From NCBI GenBank assembly GCA_017879645.1, contig JAAEXZ010000005.1:1-59758 (forward strand): 59,758 nucleotides of DNA, given 5' to 3'. A program made the position numbers and the translations under genes. The stretch's first letter is position 1. Each line of letters opens with the position of its first letter. The notes beneath the pieces are model-generated. The model did no database searches, was not told the origin of the DNA, and saw nothing but the letters and a program-made list of their open reading frames with translations. Shown here one piece after another: positions 29,016 to 39,251 of the stretch. Source of the DNA: Nitrosomonas sp. Its GTDB lineage: Bacteria > Pseudomonadota > Gammaproteobacteria > Burkholderiales > Nitrosomonadaceae.

Positions 29016-29346
29016 TGCCTGGTTGATTCTGGGGGTGACGCCAGAAGGGCGCACATTCAGGCCCAGCGACTGGACAGAGCGGCTATGTGGCATACTGGCA
29101 TGCCATGATTGCCAGAAACGCTGGGTCTATTCCGATTATGCCCAACCCGTGATGCATAACGGGCAGGTAGGTGTGAGAGTAATTTCGGTACTCGAACACA
29201 TCAATCCTGACGCTTATCAATTCATCATGAATTTTGCACAAGTCAATCGGCTTAAACTGGTTCCTCTTGGCAAGGTTATCTATCTGAGCGAATTTACCGC
29301 CCCAACGGAAATTTCACCACCAGTACGGCAGTCAACTGTGGCTTAA
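28990..29346 (+). CDS. DUF3579 protein
   Basis: This 118-residue protein matches the DUF3579 pattern: WLILGVTPEGRTFRPSDWTERLCGILA, then YSDYAQPV and VISVLEHINPDAYQFIMNFAQVNRLKL. It is a small cytoplasmic protein of unknown role common in betaproteobacteria. The start may be the internal ATG at 29005 (MQSDAWLI). It overlaps the small upstream frame and stands apart from other genes. Confidence 0.85.
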   Translation: MSITNMQSDAWLILGVTPEGRTFRPSDWTERLCGILACHDCQKRWVYSDYAQPVMHNGQVGVRVISVLEHINPDAYQFIMNFAQVNRLKLVPLGKVIYLSEFTAPTEISPPVRQSTVA

Positions 29347-29585
29347 CCCAGAATACCAAACAATCAGTTCTCCTGATTTATTCATCGGAAAATTCAACTC
29401 TATTCACAATAACTAAGGTTGCTGAGTTTAACCCTACCACAGCACAAACCTAATCGCCCCCCACTTTCCCTGTGAACTTTTTGTAAAGCACCGAATCTTT
29501 CTTATTGGGTTTATTTTCTTTCAAAGTTAAAAACTCTCGCGTTTTGCAATCATTTGTTCGCACTCTAATAATGGGGGAAATAAAA

Positions 29586-29921
29586 ATGCAGCCTACTGTA
29601 CACAAATTGATATTTGCTTTTCTGGCTGGAGGAATGAGTTTATCGGTTGCCAGCACATCACTTGCCCAGAATTCCGAAATGGAACGATATCAGGCGGCGC
29701 TATCGGAATTAAAAGGCATACAAAAACAGTTGATAGAAAAATTGACTGATGAAGACAAGGAAAACTTTATCAATTCTCAAAGAAACTGGAACAAATTCAA
29801 AAATTCGGATTGCTTGAATATTGGTGTAAATCCACTTTATTGTCTGGAATCCAGAACAAAAGAGCGAATTCAACACCTCCGGGATTATTTAAAAAACCTG
29901 TCCGGCGAAAAAATCACTTGA
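29586..29921 (+). CDS. Secreted LprI/DUF1311-like protein
   Basis: From ATG 29586 (GGGGGAAATAAAA site) this encodes 111 residues with a signal peptide ending SLAQ. The mature part has the DUF1311 pattern: alternating helices, FINSQRNWNKFKNSDC, then CLESRTKERIQHLRDYL. Members of the family include lysozyme inhibitor LprI; that activity is not certain here. The two cysteines probably form a disulfide in the periplasm. Confidence 0.8.
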   Translation: MQPTVHKLIFAFLAGGMSLSVASTSLAQNSEMERYQAALSELKGIQKQLIEKLTDEDKENFINSQRNWNKFKNSDCLNIGVNPLYCLESRTKERIQHLRDYLKNLSGEKIT

Positions 29922-30020
29922 TCACAGGTCTGAGCCAGCTTAGGAGGAATCTGCAGACAAGGGAGTATCTCGATCACGGTTAATCAACCCATTCTGGAAT
30001 GATATGGGAATCTGGCAAGG

Positions 30021-32096
30021 TTACAGTGTCTTGAGATACTCCAGCAGATCCAAACGCTGCTCCTTGTCCAGTGCCGGTAATATCGTACCATCAGGCAAAG
30101 GTGTTCGACCTGACGCATATTCATGACCAGTATTGTGATTTCCCCATATGCTGGTTCGAAACAGGAAACCATCATAACCAGACATTTTAAAACCCACCCT
30201 GTCAGTATCAAACTCCCTCGAACCTACCCTAAATTCATCGGGACGATATTCCCCTTCCTCGGAGTCTCCGGGGCGCTTCTTGGGCAACAGCAAATCGTAT
30301 AACGTCGGCACGGAACCATTGTGCAGATAGGGCGCGGTGGCCCAGATTCCGTTCAGTGGTCTGGCTTTGTAGGCCATGACCGAAGCATAGGGATCCACGG
30401 TGATATCCGGATCGTAATGACCTGCCTTGAGCGAGGATCGCACTTCATTATCCAGAAAAGTGTAGGCAAAATCATACGATCGTTCCAGCCAGCGCCGCAT
30501 CAACCATTTGTCCGGATCGGGACTCGTCACCACATTGCGCGTTGCAGTACTGAGCAACGCCACAACCGGAGCTTGGTCTTCCAGTAATAAAGACCCCGCT
30601 CCGGTGCTGACATACTGATTACGCAGAATTCCGCTAAAACCACTGAAGAAACGACTGTTTTCAGCCATTTTGGAATCGGTTGCCACCGAAGAAACCGCAA
30701 TCATTTTCGCCACAACACGACGATCGGAATCGTCCCGATTTATTGATGCATGACAATCTGCGCAATATTTTGCGAATAACCGGGCACCAGCCAGACTTCT
30801 CGCTTTGTCAATTTTGGGAAATACCTGTTGCGGCCACTGCGGCGACGTCAATTTACGCAAATGATTCTCCACACGACGCAAATTGCGAATATCGATGGAT
30901 GACTGGAAATCGATGTGTCTGGAGCCAAATCCCTGCCCGCCCAGCACCGAAGATAAGGTAAAACCATCCCTTTCCTGCCAGTCAAGCGTGGCAAACACCC
31001 CAATAACCTGACCCGCATTACGTGCCATTGGACCCAGACCGCTGTTATTCACCCTGCCGTTCCACTGAATGTAGTCATGCTGTGGCACATCCCATAAAAA
31101 TGGATAGCTCACTGGTGCATCAGCCGGGTTGTATATCCGGTTGCGCAATTCGATGAGCTGTTCACTGGTAAGCAAGGACTGAATCCGCTCCACGATATGG
31201 TCACGGTCCATACTGGTCAGAATCGGTTCAACATCTGCCAGAACACGATCCAGTTCAGCGGATGAAAGATTTTCTGACAGCAGTATCCGCATTTGCCGTG
31301 CACTCATGACATGCTCGAGCACGCGATTGTAGATGCGCCCAAACGCATCAAGTCGTGCATAACCATAATGTGTCATGGGCCGATGGCTATCACGTGGCGA
31401 ATTGATGACGGTATACGTCTTGATGCGTTGCGCGAACTTTCCCAGATCACGCAATACTTCATCCGCTGATACATATTCACCCCGTTTCAGTATGCTGGCA
31501 ATAAAACGCTGCTGTTTTTCAGGCTCCAGAAGCGTAACCCGAAGAGTCTCAGCCAGTTCCTGCATGAAAGTTTCCATATCCGCACCGGTCGGTCCGCCGT
31601 CAATACGGATTGCCATGCCCTGATAGTGGATCTGGGCAGTATGGCAGGCAGCGCAGGTCAACCCCATGTATAACCTGCCGCGATACTCATCACGCACCAT
31701 ACCAACAGGAAGACCGTCAGGATTGCTGGTCGTGGCACGTTGTGGCAGATACCCATAACGGCTCATGTTCTCGTTGCTACGAAACAACGCTGTGGTGTGT
31801 GTCTGCTCCAGTTCCAGAAAAAAACTATAGGGCAGCAGGTTGGAGCCTTGGGACGTGTTGTAAAACCACAGACTATCAGCTGCAGACCAGCCTTGATCGA
31901 GATACAGGACACTGAAAAATTGGCTGTTCCAAGCATCGGCGCCACTCGTTATGGCACCGCGATCAGGATCGTCATCACGAAGCTCGTACCAATGTGAGAT
32001 CGCACCAGTCAATCCCCACACTATCGATAACCCAGCACTCATCACGATTAAGATACGCATTTTGCGTACAAAGCAAGAGAAAAAAGTGAACTCCAT
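30021..32096 (-). CDS. RoxA-like dihaem c-type cytochrome
   Basis: From ATG 32094-32096 this encodes 691 residues with an N-terminal membrane or signal segment. Two haem-c sites are visible: CAACH in RGRLYMGLTCAACHTAQIHY and CADCH in LFAKYCADCHASI. The C-terminal LNGIWATAPYLHNGSVPTLYDLLLP block is characteristic of the dihaem cytochrome c peroxidase superfamily. Length and layout are nearest to rubber oxygenase RoxA and RoxA-like proteins, which use haem and oxygen to cleave polyisoprene. Here the substrate is unknown, and peroxidase activity is an alternative. It stands alone, divergent from the metal efflux operon. Confidence 0.82.
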   Translation of the reverse strand: MEFTFFSCFVRKMRILIVMSAGLSIVWGLTGAISHWYELRDDDPDRGAITSGADAWNSQFFSVLYLDQGWSAADSLWFYNTSQGSNLLPYSFFLELEQTHTTALFRSNENMSRYGYLPQRATTSNPDGLPVGMVRDEYRGRLYMGLTCAACHTAQIHYQGMAIRIDGGPTGADMETFMQELAETLRVTLLEPEKQQRFIASILKRGEYVSADEVLRDLGKFAQRIKTYTVINSPRDSHRPMTHYGYARLDAFGRIYNRVLEHVMSARQMRILLSENLSSAELDRVLADVEPILTSMDRDHIVERIQSLLTSEQLIELRNRIYNPADAPVSYPFLWDVPQHDYIQWNGRVNNSGLGPMARNAGQVIGVFATLDWQERDGFTLSSVLGGQGFGSRHIDFQSSIDIRNLRRVENHLRKLTSPQWPQQVFPKIDKARSLAGARLFAKYCADCHASINRDDSDRRVVAKMIAVSSVATDSKMAENSRFFSGFSGILRNQYVSTGAGSLLLEDQAPVVALLSTATRNVVTSPDPDKWLMRRWLERSYDFAYTFLDNEVRSSLKAGHYDPDITVDPYASVMAYKARPLNGIWATAPYLHNGSVPTLYDLLLPKKRPGDSEEGEYRPDEFRVGSREFDTDRVGFKMSGYDGFLFRTSIWGNHNTGHEYASGRTPLPDGTILPALDKEQRLDLLEYLKTL

Positions 32097-32362
32097 ATGC
32101 GATTCCGCCTTTTCCAAAAATAAAATTTCCGACTTTTTCAATCCGTTTTTAGTAACTACTCCGTTCAGCCGAAATTCAGTTTCTTTCCGCTAAACTTGCA
32201 GCCACACACAAGTATCGCTAACCAATAAACCCGAACGTTAAAAACCCTGCTTCTCATTCATGTTAATCTGAATTGCTTAAACTAAAATATGTTATAAGAT
32301 AAATTCAGTCATTTCATGTGAAAAAAATGTGAAGAAAAGACTTATCAAATTTGGAAACTGTC

Positions 32363-33628
32363 ATGCCAATTTTTTTATTCCGCCCCTTGCTATTGTTTCT
32401 CGGACTGATTCTTGTCACGCCAACCTTCAGTCAGCAAGTTACCCGACTCGGTATTGAAGAGTTACAGAGAACCGGTTTGCAAGCTAATGGCCTCGTGATG
32501 GCTGCGCGTTCTCAAGTCGACATGGCCAAAGCCGGTGTCGTTACGGCCTCTGCTTTTCTTAATCCAGAAGTAACCGTCACCGCCGGTCCCGACAGCAACC
32601 GTTATCCTCTCATTGTTACGGGTCCCACTTCCATGCAACGATCCGTAACCGTCAACCAGGCCATTGAGAATCCATTCATGCGCAGTGCGCGTATCAATGC
32701 TTCGGAAGCTGCAGTGGAAGCCAGTCGAGCCGGTTTTGATCAGGTACGCGCTGACCTGGCCGCACAATTGCGGGTACGTGCTTATGAATTATTGTTGCGG
32801 CAAGAACAGGCCAACATGGAACAGGGCATATACGACTTATTGAGCGACGCTAGGCGACGCATCGCCGCCAACGTTGAAAAAGGCGAAGTCGCACGTTTTG
32901 AGCTGATTCGTGCAGATACTGAAGTGCAGAGTGCCGCCAATCGCAAGGAAGCTGCACAATTGACCGTGGAACGTGCCCGCATTGCGCTGAAGCAATTAAC
33001 AGCGGGAGCGTTACCAACTCATTTCGAGATCAGTGCATCCCTGAAAGATCCAGTCAACCTGCCTGCACTGGAAACATTACGACAGGAAGTTCCGACAACC
33101 AATCCGGATATCGTGCGCTTGCAGGCAGAACAGGAACGCGCGAACCAGCGTATCAGCCAGGAAAAGGCTTCCGTGCTGCCTTCCCTGAACGTACTCTATA
33201 CCAATTATCAGGATGCCCAATTCACATCCAATATTGCTGGGATGAGTGTCAGAATTCCAATTTTCTACCGTCGTCGTGGTGAAATCGACACAGCCATTCA
33301 TGACTCCGCACGCATCCGGGATACCCTCGAATTCCGCCGTTATGAAATCGGCCAGTTGCTGGAATCCGCATGGCAAGCACTACAGATCGCTCAACGTCGG
33401 GTCGATATGTTCGAAGGCGGGTTGATCAAGGAAGCCGAAAATGCAGTAAAGGTAGCGCAAGCTGCCTATCGTTTCGGTGAACGGGGATTGATCGAATTTC
33501 TCGATACACAGCGCATACTCCGGGGCATCCTGGGAGATTCGCTGCAAGCACGCTTTGATTTGCAGTCGGCTGCTGCCGAAATTGACCGCCTCCGTGCCCA
33601 TTATCCCAAGGAGTTAATCGTAGAATGA
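32363..33628 (+). CDS. Outer-membrane channel of heavy-metal efflux (CzcC/CusC-type)
   Basis: This 421-residue TolC-family protein has a signal peptide (PLLLFLGLILVTPTFSQ) and two long helical repeats, including DQVRADLAAQLRVRAYELLLRQ and VAQAAYRFGERGLIEFLDTQRILRG. It forms the outer-membrane exit duct. I start it at ATG 32363 and not at the upstream TTG. Its stop overlaps the start of the adaptor gene (ATGA), so the three efflux genes are one operon. Confidence 0.9.
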   Translation: MPIFLFRPLLLFLGLILVTPTFSQQVTRLGIEELQRTGLQANGLVMAARSQVDMAKAGVVTASAFLNPEVTVTAGPDSNRYPLIVTGPTSMQRSVTVNQAIENPFMRSARINASEAAVEASRAGFDQVRADLAAQLRVRAYELLLRQEQANMEQGIYDLLSDARRRIAANVEKGEVARFELIRADTEVQSAANRKEAAQLTVERARIALKQLTAGALPTHFEISASLKDPVNLPALETLRQEVPTTNPDIVRLQAEQERANQRISQEKASVLPSLNVLYTNYQDAQFTSNIAGMSVRIPIFYRRRGEIDTAIHDSARIRDTLEFRRYEIGQLLESAWQALQIAQRRVDMFEGGLIKEAENAVKVAQAAYRFGERGLIEFLDTQRILRGILGDSLQARFDLQSAAAEIDRLRAHYPKELIVE

Positions 33629-34794
33629 AATTTCAGTTTTTTTTCGGCGCAACCCTTGCCATTTTGTTAATGTTGACCGGTTGCAGCAAAAATGAATCTA
33701 GCGATCAGGCAGACAATAAAACCAACCCGCCCAATCCTGCAGAAGAACGTGATATCAATATCATTACCGTCCGCCCCGAGCTTGCACAACGATTGAAAAC
33801 TGGCCAACCGGCTATGGTGGATTTGGCCGACAAAATACTCGTCCCCAGTCGGGTTCAAGTGGACGAAGAACGAACAGCGCAAATCGGCTCCTACGTCACC
33901 GGGCGCATCACTCACCTTTTTGTCATGCTGGGTGATTACGTCAAGGAAGGCGATCGTCTGGCTCGCATTACCAGTCCCGATCTCACCCAATCCCAGCTTG
34001 CCTATTTGCGTGCAGCATCGCGAGTGCAAGTCACGCAGAAAGCTTCGGAACGTGCCCGCCACCTGCTGGAAGCCGATGCCATACCGCTGGCGGAGGTGGA
34101 ACGCCGACAATCTGAACTGGAAATTGCCAGAGCCGAACTGGGTGCTGCTGTCGATCAGCTTAAACTATTTGGCATGAGTGACGCGGACCTGAAACAGATT
34201 TCAAAGAATGGAAAAATTTTACCCTGGCTCGACATCCGGGCTTCCAGGGCAGGCTATATCATTGATCGCAAAGTGATCGTCGGGCAGGTTGTACAACCCT
34301 CCGATCCACTCTTTCAGGTCGCTGACTTAACACTGGTCTGGCTTGTTGGCGATGTACCCGAGCAGATTGCCCGCGATGTCAAGCTGGGGCAGCATGTCGA
34401 AATCAATGTTCCGGCAATCGGCAGCCAGAATCTCGACGGCGTGATCATTTTTGTTTCGGATACAGTCAACAAGCTGACACGCACGGTCATGACGAGGGTA
34501 TCGGTCGAGAATCAAGACCGGCGCCTCAAGCCGGACATGATGGCCAACATGCACATTACCGACCCGCAGCACAAATCGCTGGTCGTTCCCGAAGCAGCCG
34601 TAGTACGCGAACTGAATCAGGATTATGTATTCATCATGCTGGCAGCCGATCGATTTCAGCGTGTACCCGTCGAACTGGCTCCCGAAGTAGCCGGATTTCA
34701 CCCGGTGTTGAGTGGCTTGACCATGGATCAGCATATCGTCATGGAAGGGGCTTTCCATCTGGACAGCGAGCGCAAACTCGCAGAACTGGAGTAG
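33625..34794 (+). CDS. Periplasmic adaptor of heavy-metal efflux (CzcB/CusB-type)
   Basis: This 389-residue membrane-fusion lipoprotein (MLTGC lipobox at about residue 17-21) joins the pump to the outer-membrane channel. It shows the barrel-sandwich hybrid halves (GSYVTGRITHLFVMLGDYVKEGDRLARI and IRASRAGYIIDRKVIVGQVVQPSDPLFQVADL), a coiled hairpin between them, and a beta-barrel domain. No His- or Met-rich N-terminal tail is present, so metal choice cannot be read here. The pump gene follows three bases later. Confidence 0.91.
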   Translation: MKFQFFFGATLAILLMLTGCSKNESSDQADNKTNPPNPAEERDINIITVRPELAQRLKTGQPAMVDLADKILVPSRVQVDEERTAQIGSYVTGRITHLFVMLGDYVKEGDRLARITSPDLTQSQLAYLRAASRVQVTQKASERARHLLEADAIPLAEVERRQSELEIARAELGAAVDQLKLFGMSDADLKQISKNGKILPWLDIRASRAGYIIDRKVIVGQVVQPSDPLFQVADLTLVWLVGDVPEQIARDVKLGQHVEINVPAIGSQNLDGVIIFVSDTVNKLTRTVMTRVSVENQDRRLKPDMMANMHITDPQHKSLVVPEAAVVRELNQDYVFIMLAADRFQRVPVELAPEVAGFHPVLSGLTMDQHIVMEGAFHLDSERKLAELE

Positions 34795-34797
34795 GCC

Positions 34798-37700
34798 ATG
34801 CTAGCCTCCATCGTCACAACCATGATCAGACTGCGACTCGTTGTCGTGGTCATAGCGCTCGCACTCTGCGGTGCCGGTATTTATGCCGCCAAGCATCTAT
34901 CCGTCGATGCCTTTCCAGATGTAACCAATATCCAGGTTCAGGTCGCCACGGTTGCCATTGGCCGCAGCCCCGAAGAAATGGAACGGCTGGTGACTGTACC
35001 GGTGGAAATTGCCATGACAGGTTTACCGGGTTTGGTAGAAATGCGCTCAATGAACAAAAGCGGGTTGTCATTGATTACGTTGGTGTTCACCGATAAAACC
35101 GATGTCTACTTCGCACGCCAGCTGGTCATGGAACGCATCATCGATGTCACCCCGCGTTTGATCCCCGGCATCACTCCGGTGCTGGGACCGGTATCGACCG
35201 GTTTGGGTGAGGTATACCAATACACCATTGAGCATCCCAGTGATGGCAAACGCGCACTGACCACCGAAGAACTGATGACTCGACGCACACTACAGGATTG
35301 GGTTGTACGTCCCATGCTGCGCTCGATTCGGGGAATAGCGGAAATCAATTCGATCGGCGGTCATGTCAAAGAATATCAGGTCTATGTCGACCCTAATAAG
35401 TTACGCCATTACGATCTCACATTAACCGAAGTCGACCATGCGCTGGCAAGCAATAACGCCAATGCCAGCGGCAATATCTTGTCATTACACTATGAGCAAT
35501 ACCTGATAAGGGGTGTAGGTCTCATTGCCACCCTGGAGGACATACGCAATATTGTCTTGCGGGAAATGGACGGTGTACCCATTTATGTGCGTGACGTCGC
35601 CGATGTCGTTTTTGGTGGAGAAGTTCGCCAGGGTGCAGGGATCAAAAATGGCGACACCGAAGCGGTCGTTGGCATCGTCATGATGTTACGCGGCGGTAAT
35701 GCCAAGGAAATCGTAGGGCGCATCAAGGAAAAGGTCGCAGAAATCAATGAGCGCGGTTTATTACCGGATGGCTTGCAGATCGTCCCTTTCTATGATCGCA
35801 CAGTTATGGTCGATGCTGCCCTGAACTCGGTATATAAAGTTCTGATCGAGGCGCTGATTTTCGTCATTATCGTGATGTTTATCTGCCTAGGTCATCTGCG
35901 GGTCAGTCTGGTAGTCTGTGCCACACTGATCATAACCCCTCTGATCACTTTCATGATCATGAATTATTTTGGCATTCCTGCCAACTTGATGTCTCTTGGC
36001 GGATTAACCATTGCCATTGGATTAATGGTCGACCCCACCGTAGTGGTGGTCGAAAACATCTTTCTCCGGCTTAGCCACGCCCCGAGCGGCGAGCCTAAAA
36101 TTGTAACCATTGCCAAGGCAGCAGCCGAAGTGGGTGCACCGGTCATCTACGGAATCATCATTATTGTCCTTGTATTCCTCCCCTTGATTACCTTGGAAGG
36201 GATGGAAGGAAAAATGTTCAGTCCGCTGGCGGTCACGATCTCGATCGCATTGCTGGTTTCGCTGGTCATTTCAGTGATACTGTCACCGGTGCTTTGCAAC
36301 TATGCGCTGAAAGGCGGCAGTGAAGAAGAAACCAAGATCGTCATTTTTCTCAAATCACTGTATTTACGCCTGCTCTACCTGGCTTTGAGAAATCCCAAAG
36401 GTACAGCACTGGTATCGATAGGATCGCTTCTGCTTGCGATCGGTTTGTATCCATTACTGGGCAAGACTTTTATTCCCATCATGAAAGAAGGAGCCGTTAC
36501 CCCTGTCATCATTCGCGCCCCTTCCATCTCGCTGGAAGAAGCCATCAAGCTCGAAATGGAAGCCATGCAGAAGATCGCAGCCATACCGGGAGTGAAATCG
36601 GTCGTTTCCAAGCTTGGGCGTGGTGAATCACCGGCTGACCCACAATCACAAAACGAATCTGACCCGATCGCCGATCTGGATCTCGAAACGTCAGGCAGAT
36701 CCCAGGCAGAAATCGAGGAAGATATCCGCAAAGCACTCTCCAGTCTTCCCGGAGTCAACATCGTCATCTCTCAGCCCATTGCTGCCAGAGTGGACGAAAT
36801 GGTCACGGGAGTACGTTCGCAAGTTGCCATAAAAATTTTTGGTGATGACCTGGAAGAACTGCGTAAACTTTCCGAGCAGGTTGCGCGCATCGTCAAGTCC
36901 ACACGTGGTTCACGAGATTTGCGTATTGAGCGCCTGTCGGGACAACAGGAATTAACCATCAATATTGACCGGCATGCCATTGCGCGACATGGACTGAATG
37001 TCTCCGATGTCAATGAATTGATTGAAACTGCAATTGGCGGCAAGGCTGTTACCCAGGTTTTTGAAGGCGAGCGCCGCTTCACCTTGCTGCTACGTTTCCC
37101 AGAGGCATATCGTCATGATGTTGAAACGATCAAGGATCTGCTCCTGAGGCCAAGAAGCAGCGCGATGACAGGAGGTGCCAGCAAAGGGGGCATGCTCATT
37201 CCGCTCAGCGCTGTTGCAGACATCAAGGTCATCGATGGCCCTGCTATCATTTCCCGTGAATTTGCCAAGCGTCGTGTCGTCATCGGCGCCAATGTGCATG
37301 ACCGTGACATTGGTAGCTTCGTTGCCGAGCTACAGGATCGTGTCGCCAAGGAAGTAAAGTTACCGCCGGGCTACTATTTCTCCTGGGGTGGACAATTTGA
37401 AAATATGGAGCGCGCCATGGCGAGACTGGCTGTTATCGTACCCATCACTTTTGCAGCCATTTTCTTCCTGTTATTCATGCTGTTTAACTCGATCAAGCTC
37501 GCCTTGCTCATTTTTACGGCATTACCGTTTGCCTCGGTGGGTGGGGTAGTCGGATTATTCCTGACCGGCGAATATCTGTCGGTACCGGCATCGGTAGGCT
37601 TCATCGCCGTCTGGGGAGTTGCCATCTTGAATGGTGTTGTTCTGGTTTCTTTCATCAAGGAACTGAGGGAACAGGGGTTAACCGTCCAGGAAGCCGTAAA

Positions 37701-37989
37701 AACGAGCTGTGAAGCGCGTTTCCGCCCTGTTCTGATTACGGCTGCTGCAACGATACTGGGGTTGGTTCCATTCCTGATTTCCACCGGTCTGGGATCAGAA
37801 GTACAGCGCCCCTTGGCCATCGTTGTAATCTGTGGCTTGATTACAGCAACCGTGATGACCAAAGTTGTCGTTCCCATGATGTATCGGTGGTTTGACGATC
37901 ATAAGGATGCAGACGATCTGGCAACCATACCGCACCAGTCAGAAACTTCGTCCAGTGCCGCACCCAAAAACGATGCGCAACCGGGCTAA
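34798..37989 (+). CDS. Heavy-metal efflux RND pump (CusA/CzcA family)
   Basis: This 1063-residue proton-driven pump has twelve membrane segments and two large periplasmic loops. The signature LSVDAFPDVTNIQVQV and the TM4 segment AIGLMVDPTVVVVENI are present. In TM4, D412 and E419 are retained but the first aspartate of CzcA (D402) is A406, the pattern of CusA-type (monovalent) pumps. Copper or silver export is therefore favoured over zinc or cobalt, consistent with copper oxidases nearby, but this is inference. The stop is two bases from the convergent antiporter stop. Confidence 0.93.
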   Translation: MLASIVTTMIRLRLVVVVIALALCGAGIYAAKHLSVDAFPDVTNIQVQVATVAIGRSPEEMERLVTVPVEIAMTGLPGLVEMRSMNKSGLSLITLVFTDKTDVYFARQLVMERIIDVTPRLIPGITPVLGPVSTGLGEVYQYTIEHPSDGKRALTTEELMTRRTLQDWVVRPMLRSIRGIAEINSIGGHVKEYQVYVDPNKLRHYDLTLTEVDHALASNNANASGNILSLHYEQYLIRGVGLIATLEDIRNIVLREMDGVPIYVRDVADVVFGGEVRQGAGIKNGDTEAVVGIVMMLRGGNAKEIVGRIKEKVAEINERGLLPDGLQIVPFYDRTVMVDAALNSVYKVLIEALIFVIIVMFICLGHLRVSLVVCATLIITPLITFMIMNYFGIPANLMSLGGLTIAIGLMVDPTVVVVENIFLRLSHAPSGEPKIVTIAKAAAEVGAPVIYGIIIIVLVFLPLITLEGMEGKMFSPLAVTISIALLVSLVISVILSPVLCNYALKGGSEEETKIVIFLKSLYLRLLYLALRNPKGTALVSIGSLLLAIGLYPLLGKTFIPIMKEGAVTPVIIRAPSISLEEAIKLEMEAMQKIAAIPGVKSVVSKLGRGESPADPQSQNESDPIADLDLETSGRSQAEIEEDIRKALSSLPGVNIVISQPIAARVDEMVTGVRSQVAIKIFGDDLEELRKLSEQVARIVKSTRGSRDLRIERLSGQQELTINIDRHAIARHGLNVSDVNELIETAIGGKAVTQVFEGERRFTLLLRFPEAYRHDVETIKDLLLRPRSSAMTGGASKGGMLIPLSAVADIKVIDGPAIISREFAKRRVVIGANVHDRDIGSFVAELQDRVAKEVKLPPGYYFSWGGQFENMERAMARLAVIVPITFAAIFFLLFMLFNSIKLALLIFTALPFASVGGVVGLFLTGEYLSVPASVGFIAVWGVAILNGVVLVSFIKELREQGLTVQEAVKTSCEARFRPVLITAAATILGLVPFLISTGLGSEVQRPLAIVVICGLITATVMTKVVVPMMYRWFDDHKDADDLATIPHQSETSSSAAPKNDAQPG

Positions 37990-37991
37990 AA

Positions 37992-39251
37992 TTACAGCAG
38001 GCGGAATGCAGCGATAGCTATCATTGTAGGAGGCAAGGCTGCAACCAGTAACCCGAGAGGATGAATCGACTGTTCTTCGAATCGGTTCTTTAGAATCGCA
38101 AAACCGGCCGGATTGGGAGCATTGGCAATTACCGTCAATCCGCCTCCGGTTACGGCGCCAGCGACCAGCGCCACTCTGAATTCTTCGCTCAATCCTTCCA
38201 CCAGGGAACCAAGATACGTCAGCGCAGCGTTGTCTGTCACCGCAGTCAACGCCGTGGCGCCAAAATAAACTGCGTTCTGATCCATATTCATGAGTAACGG
38301 TTGCAGCCACCACTGTTGTTGTCCACCTAGCACGACCAATCCAGCCAGAAAGAATGCCACCAGCAGCGCTTCCCGCAAAATCAAAGGATTCTGATATTTC
38401 TGGTACGCAGTCGAAAAACCGAGAAAGAACAGAAAAATTCCCATAAAAGCAGTGGAATGATGTGCCAGCAACACCACCAGAACAAGAAATATCAGATGAA
38501 TCAGCACCACGAGAAATGGCACTCTGTCTGTTATCCTTCCTTGCTCCGGATTCATATGATTCAGTTCCTTACAAAATACCCAGGTAACTGCAAGTGCATT
38601 GAGCATGACGGCCAACGCGGATTTCCAGCCAAAATTCATTAGCATGAATCCGATATCCCAATTCCACTTGGCTGCCACCATCAATACCGGCGGAGCAGCA
38701 TAAGGGGTCAGCGTACCGCCAATGGAAATATTGACAAACAGAACACCGACTGTTGCATATTTCAAGCGTGTGGAAATCTTCCTGTCAAACAAGGTATCCC
38801 GCAACATCAGGGCAGCCAAGGTCATGGCAGCCGGCTCGGTGATGAATGAGCCCAATAAAGGAACAAAAGACAGTAACAGAAAATACATGGCCAGTCCCGA
38901 ATTGACGGGTAGCCATTTGGCTGCAAACCTTACCGCAGCAGCAGAAAACTCCAGAATGGGGCGTGTGCCAGCAATCACCATAATGACGAATACGAACATG
39001 GGTTCGGTAAAATCCCGTGACTCCAGATAGGTGATGGCTTCATGCTGTCCAGCAATGGCAACGACACACAGCATGAGTATCAATGCCCAGAAACCAAACA
39101 CCACTTCCACTTCACCCAGTAAATGCCAGATTCCGGCGTGCCGTGGATGCAAGTGTGCCAAGTGTTCAAAATACTTGGTCGAGAAAGTATGTACTACAGC
39201 CAGAGCAAAAAGAACTGCGGCAATATATTGAACCCAAATCAGATCAGACAT
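37992..39251 (-). CDS. Putative Na+/H+ antiporter (Na_H_antiport_3 type)
   Basis: This 419-residue inner-membrane protein has about eleven hydrophobic segments. Polar membrane motifs include EPMFVFVIMVIAGTRPI, FITEPAAMTLAALMLRD, NISIGGTLTPYAAPP, and TDNAALTYLG with GGLTVIANAPNPAG near the C-terminus, like ion-transporter superfamily members. It is likely a cation/proton exchanger. It is convergent with the RND pump and transcribed alone. Confidence 0.82.
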   Translation of the reverse strand: MSDLIWVQYIAAVLFALAVVHTFSTKYFEHLAHLHPRHAGIWHLLGEVEVVFGFWALILMLCVVAIAGQHEAITYLESRDFTEPMFVFVIMVIAGTRPILEFSAAAVRFAAKWLPVNSGLAMYFLLLSFVPLLGSFITEPAAMTLAALMLRDTLFDRKISTRLKYATVGVLFVNISIGGTLTPYAAPPVLMVAAKWNWDIGFMLMNFGWKSALAVMLNALAVTWVFCKELNHMNPEQGRITDRVPFLVVLIHLIFLVLVVLLAHHSTAFMGIFLFFLGFSTAYQKYQNPLILREALLVAFFLAGLVVLGGQQQWWLQPLLMNMDQNAVYFGATALTAVTDNAALTYLGSLVEGLSEEFRVALVAGAVTGGGLTVIANAPNPAGFAILKNRFEEQSIHPLGLLVAALPPTMIAIAAFRLL

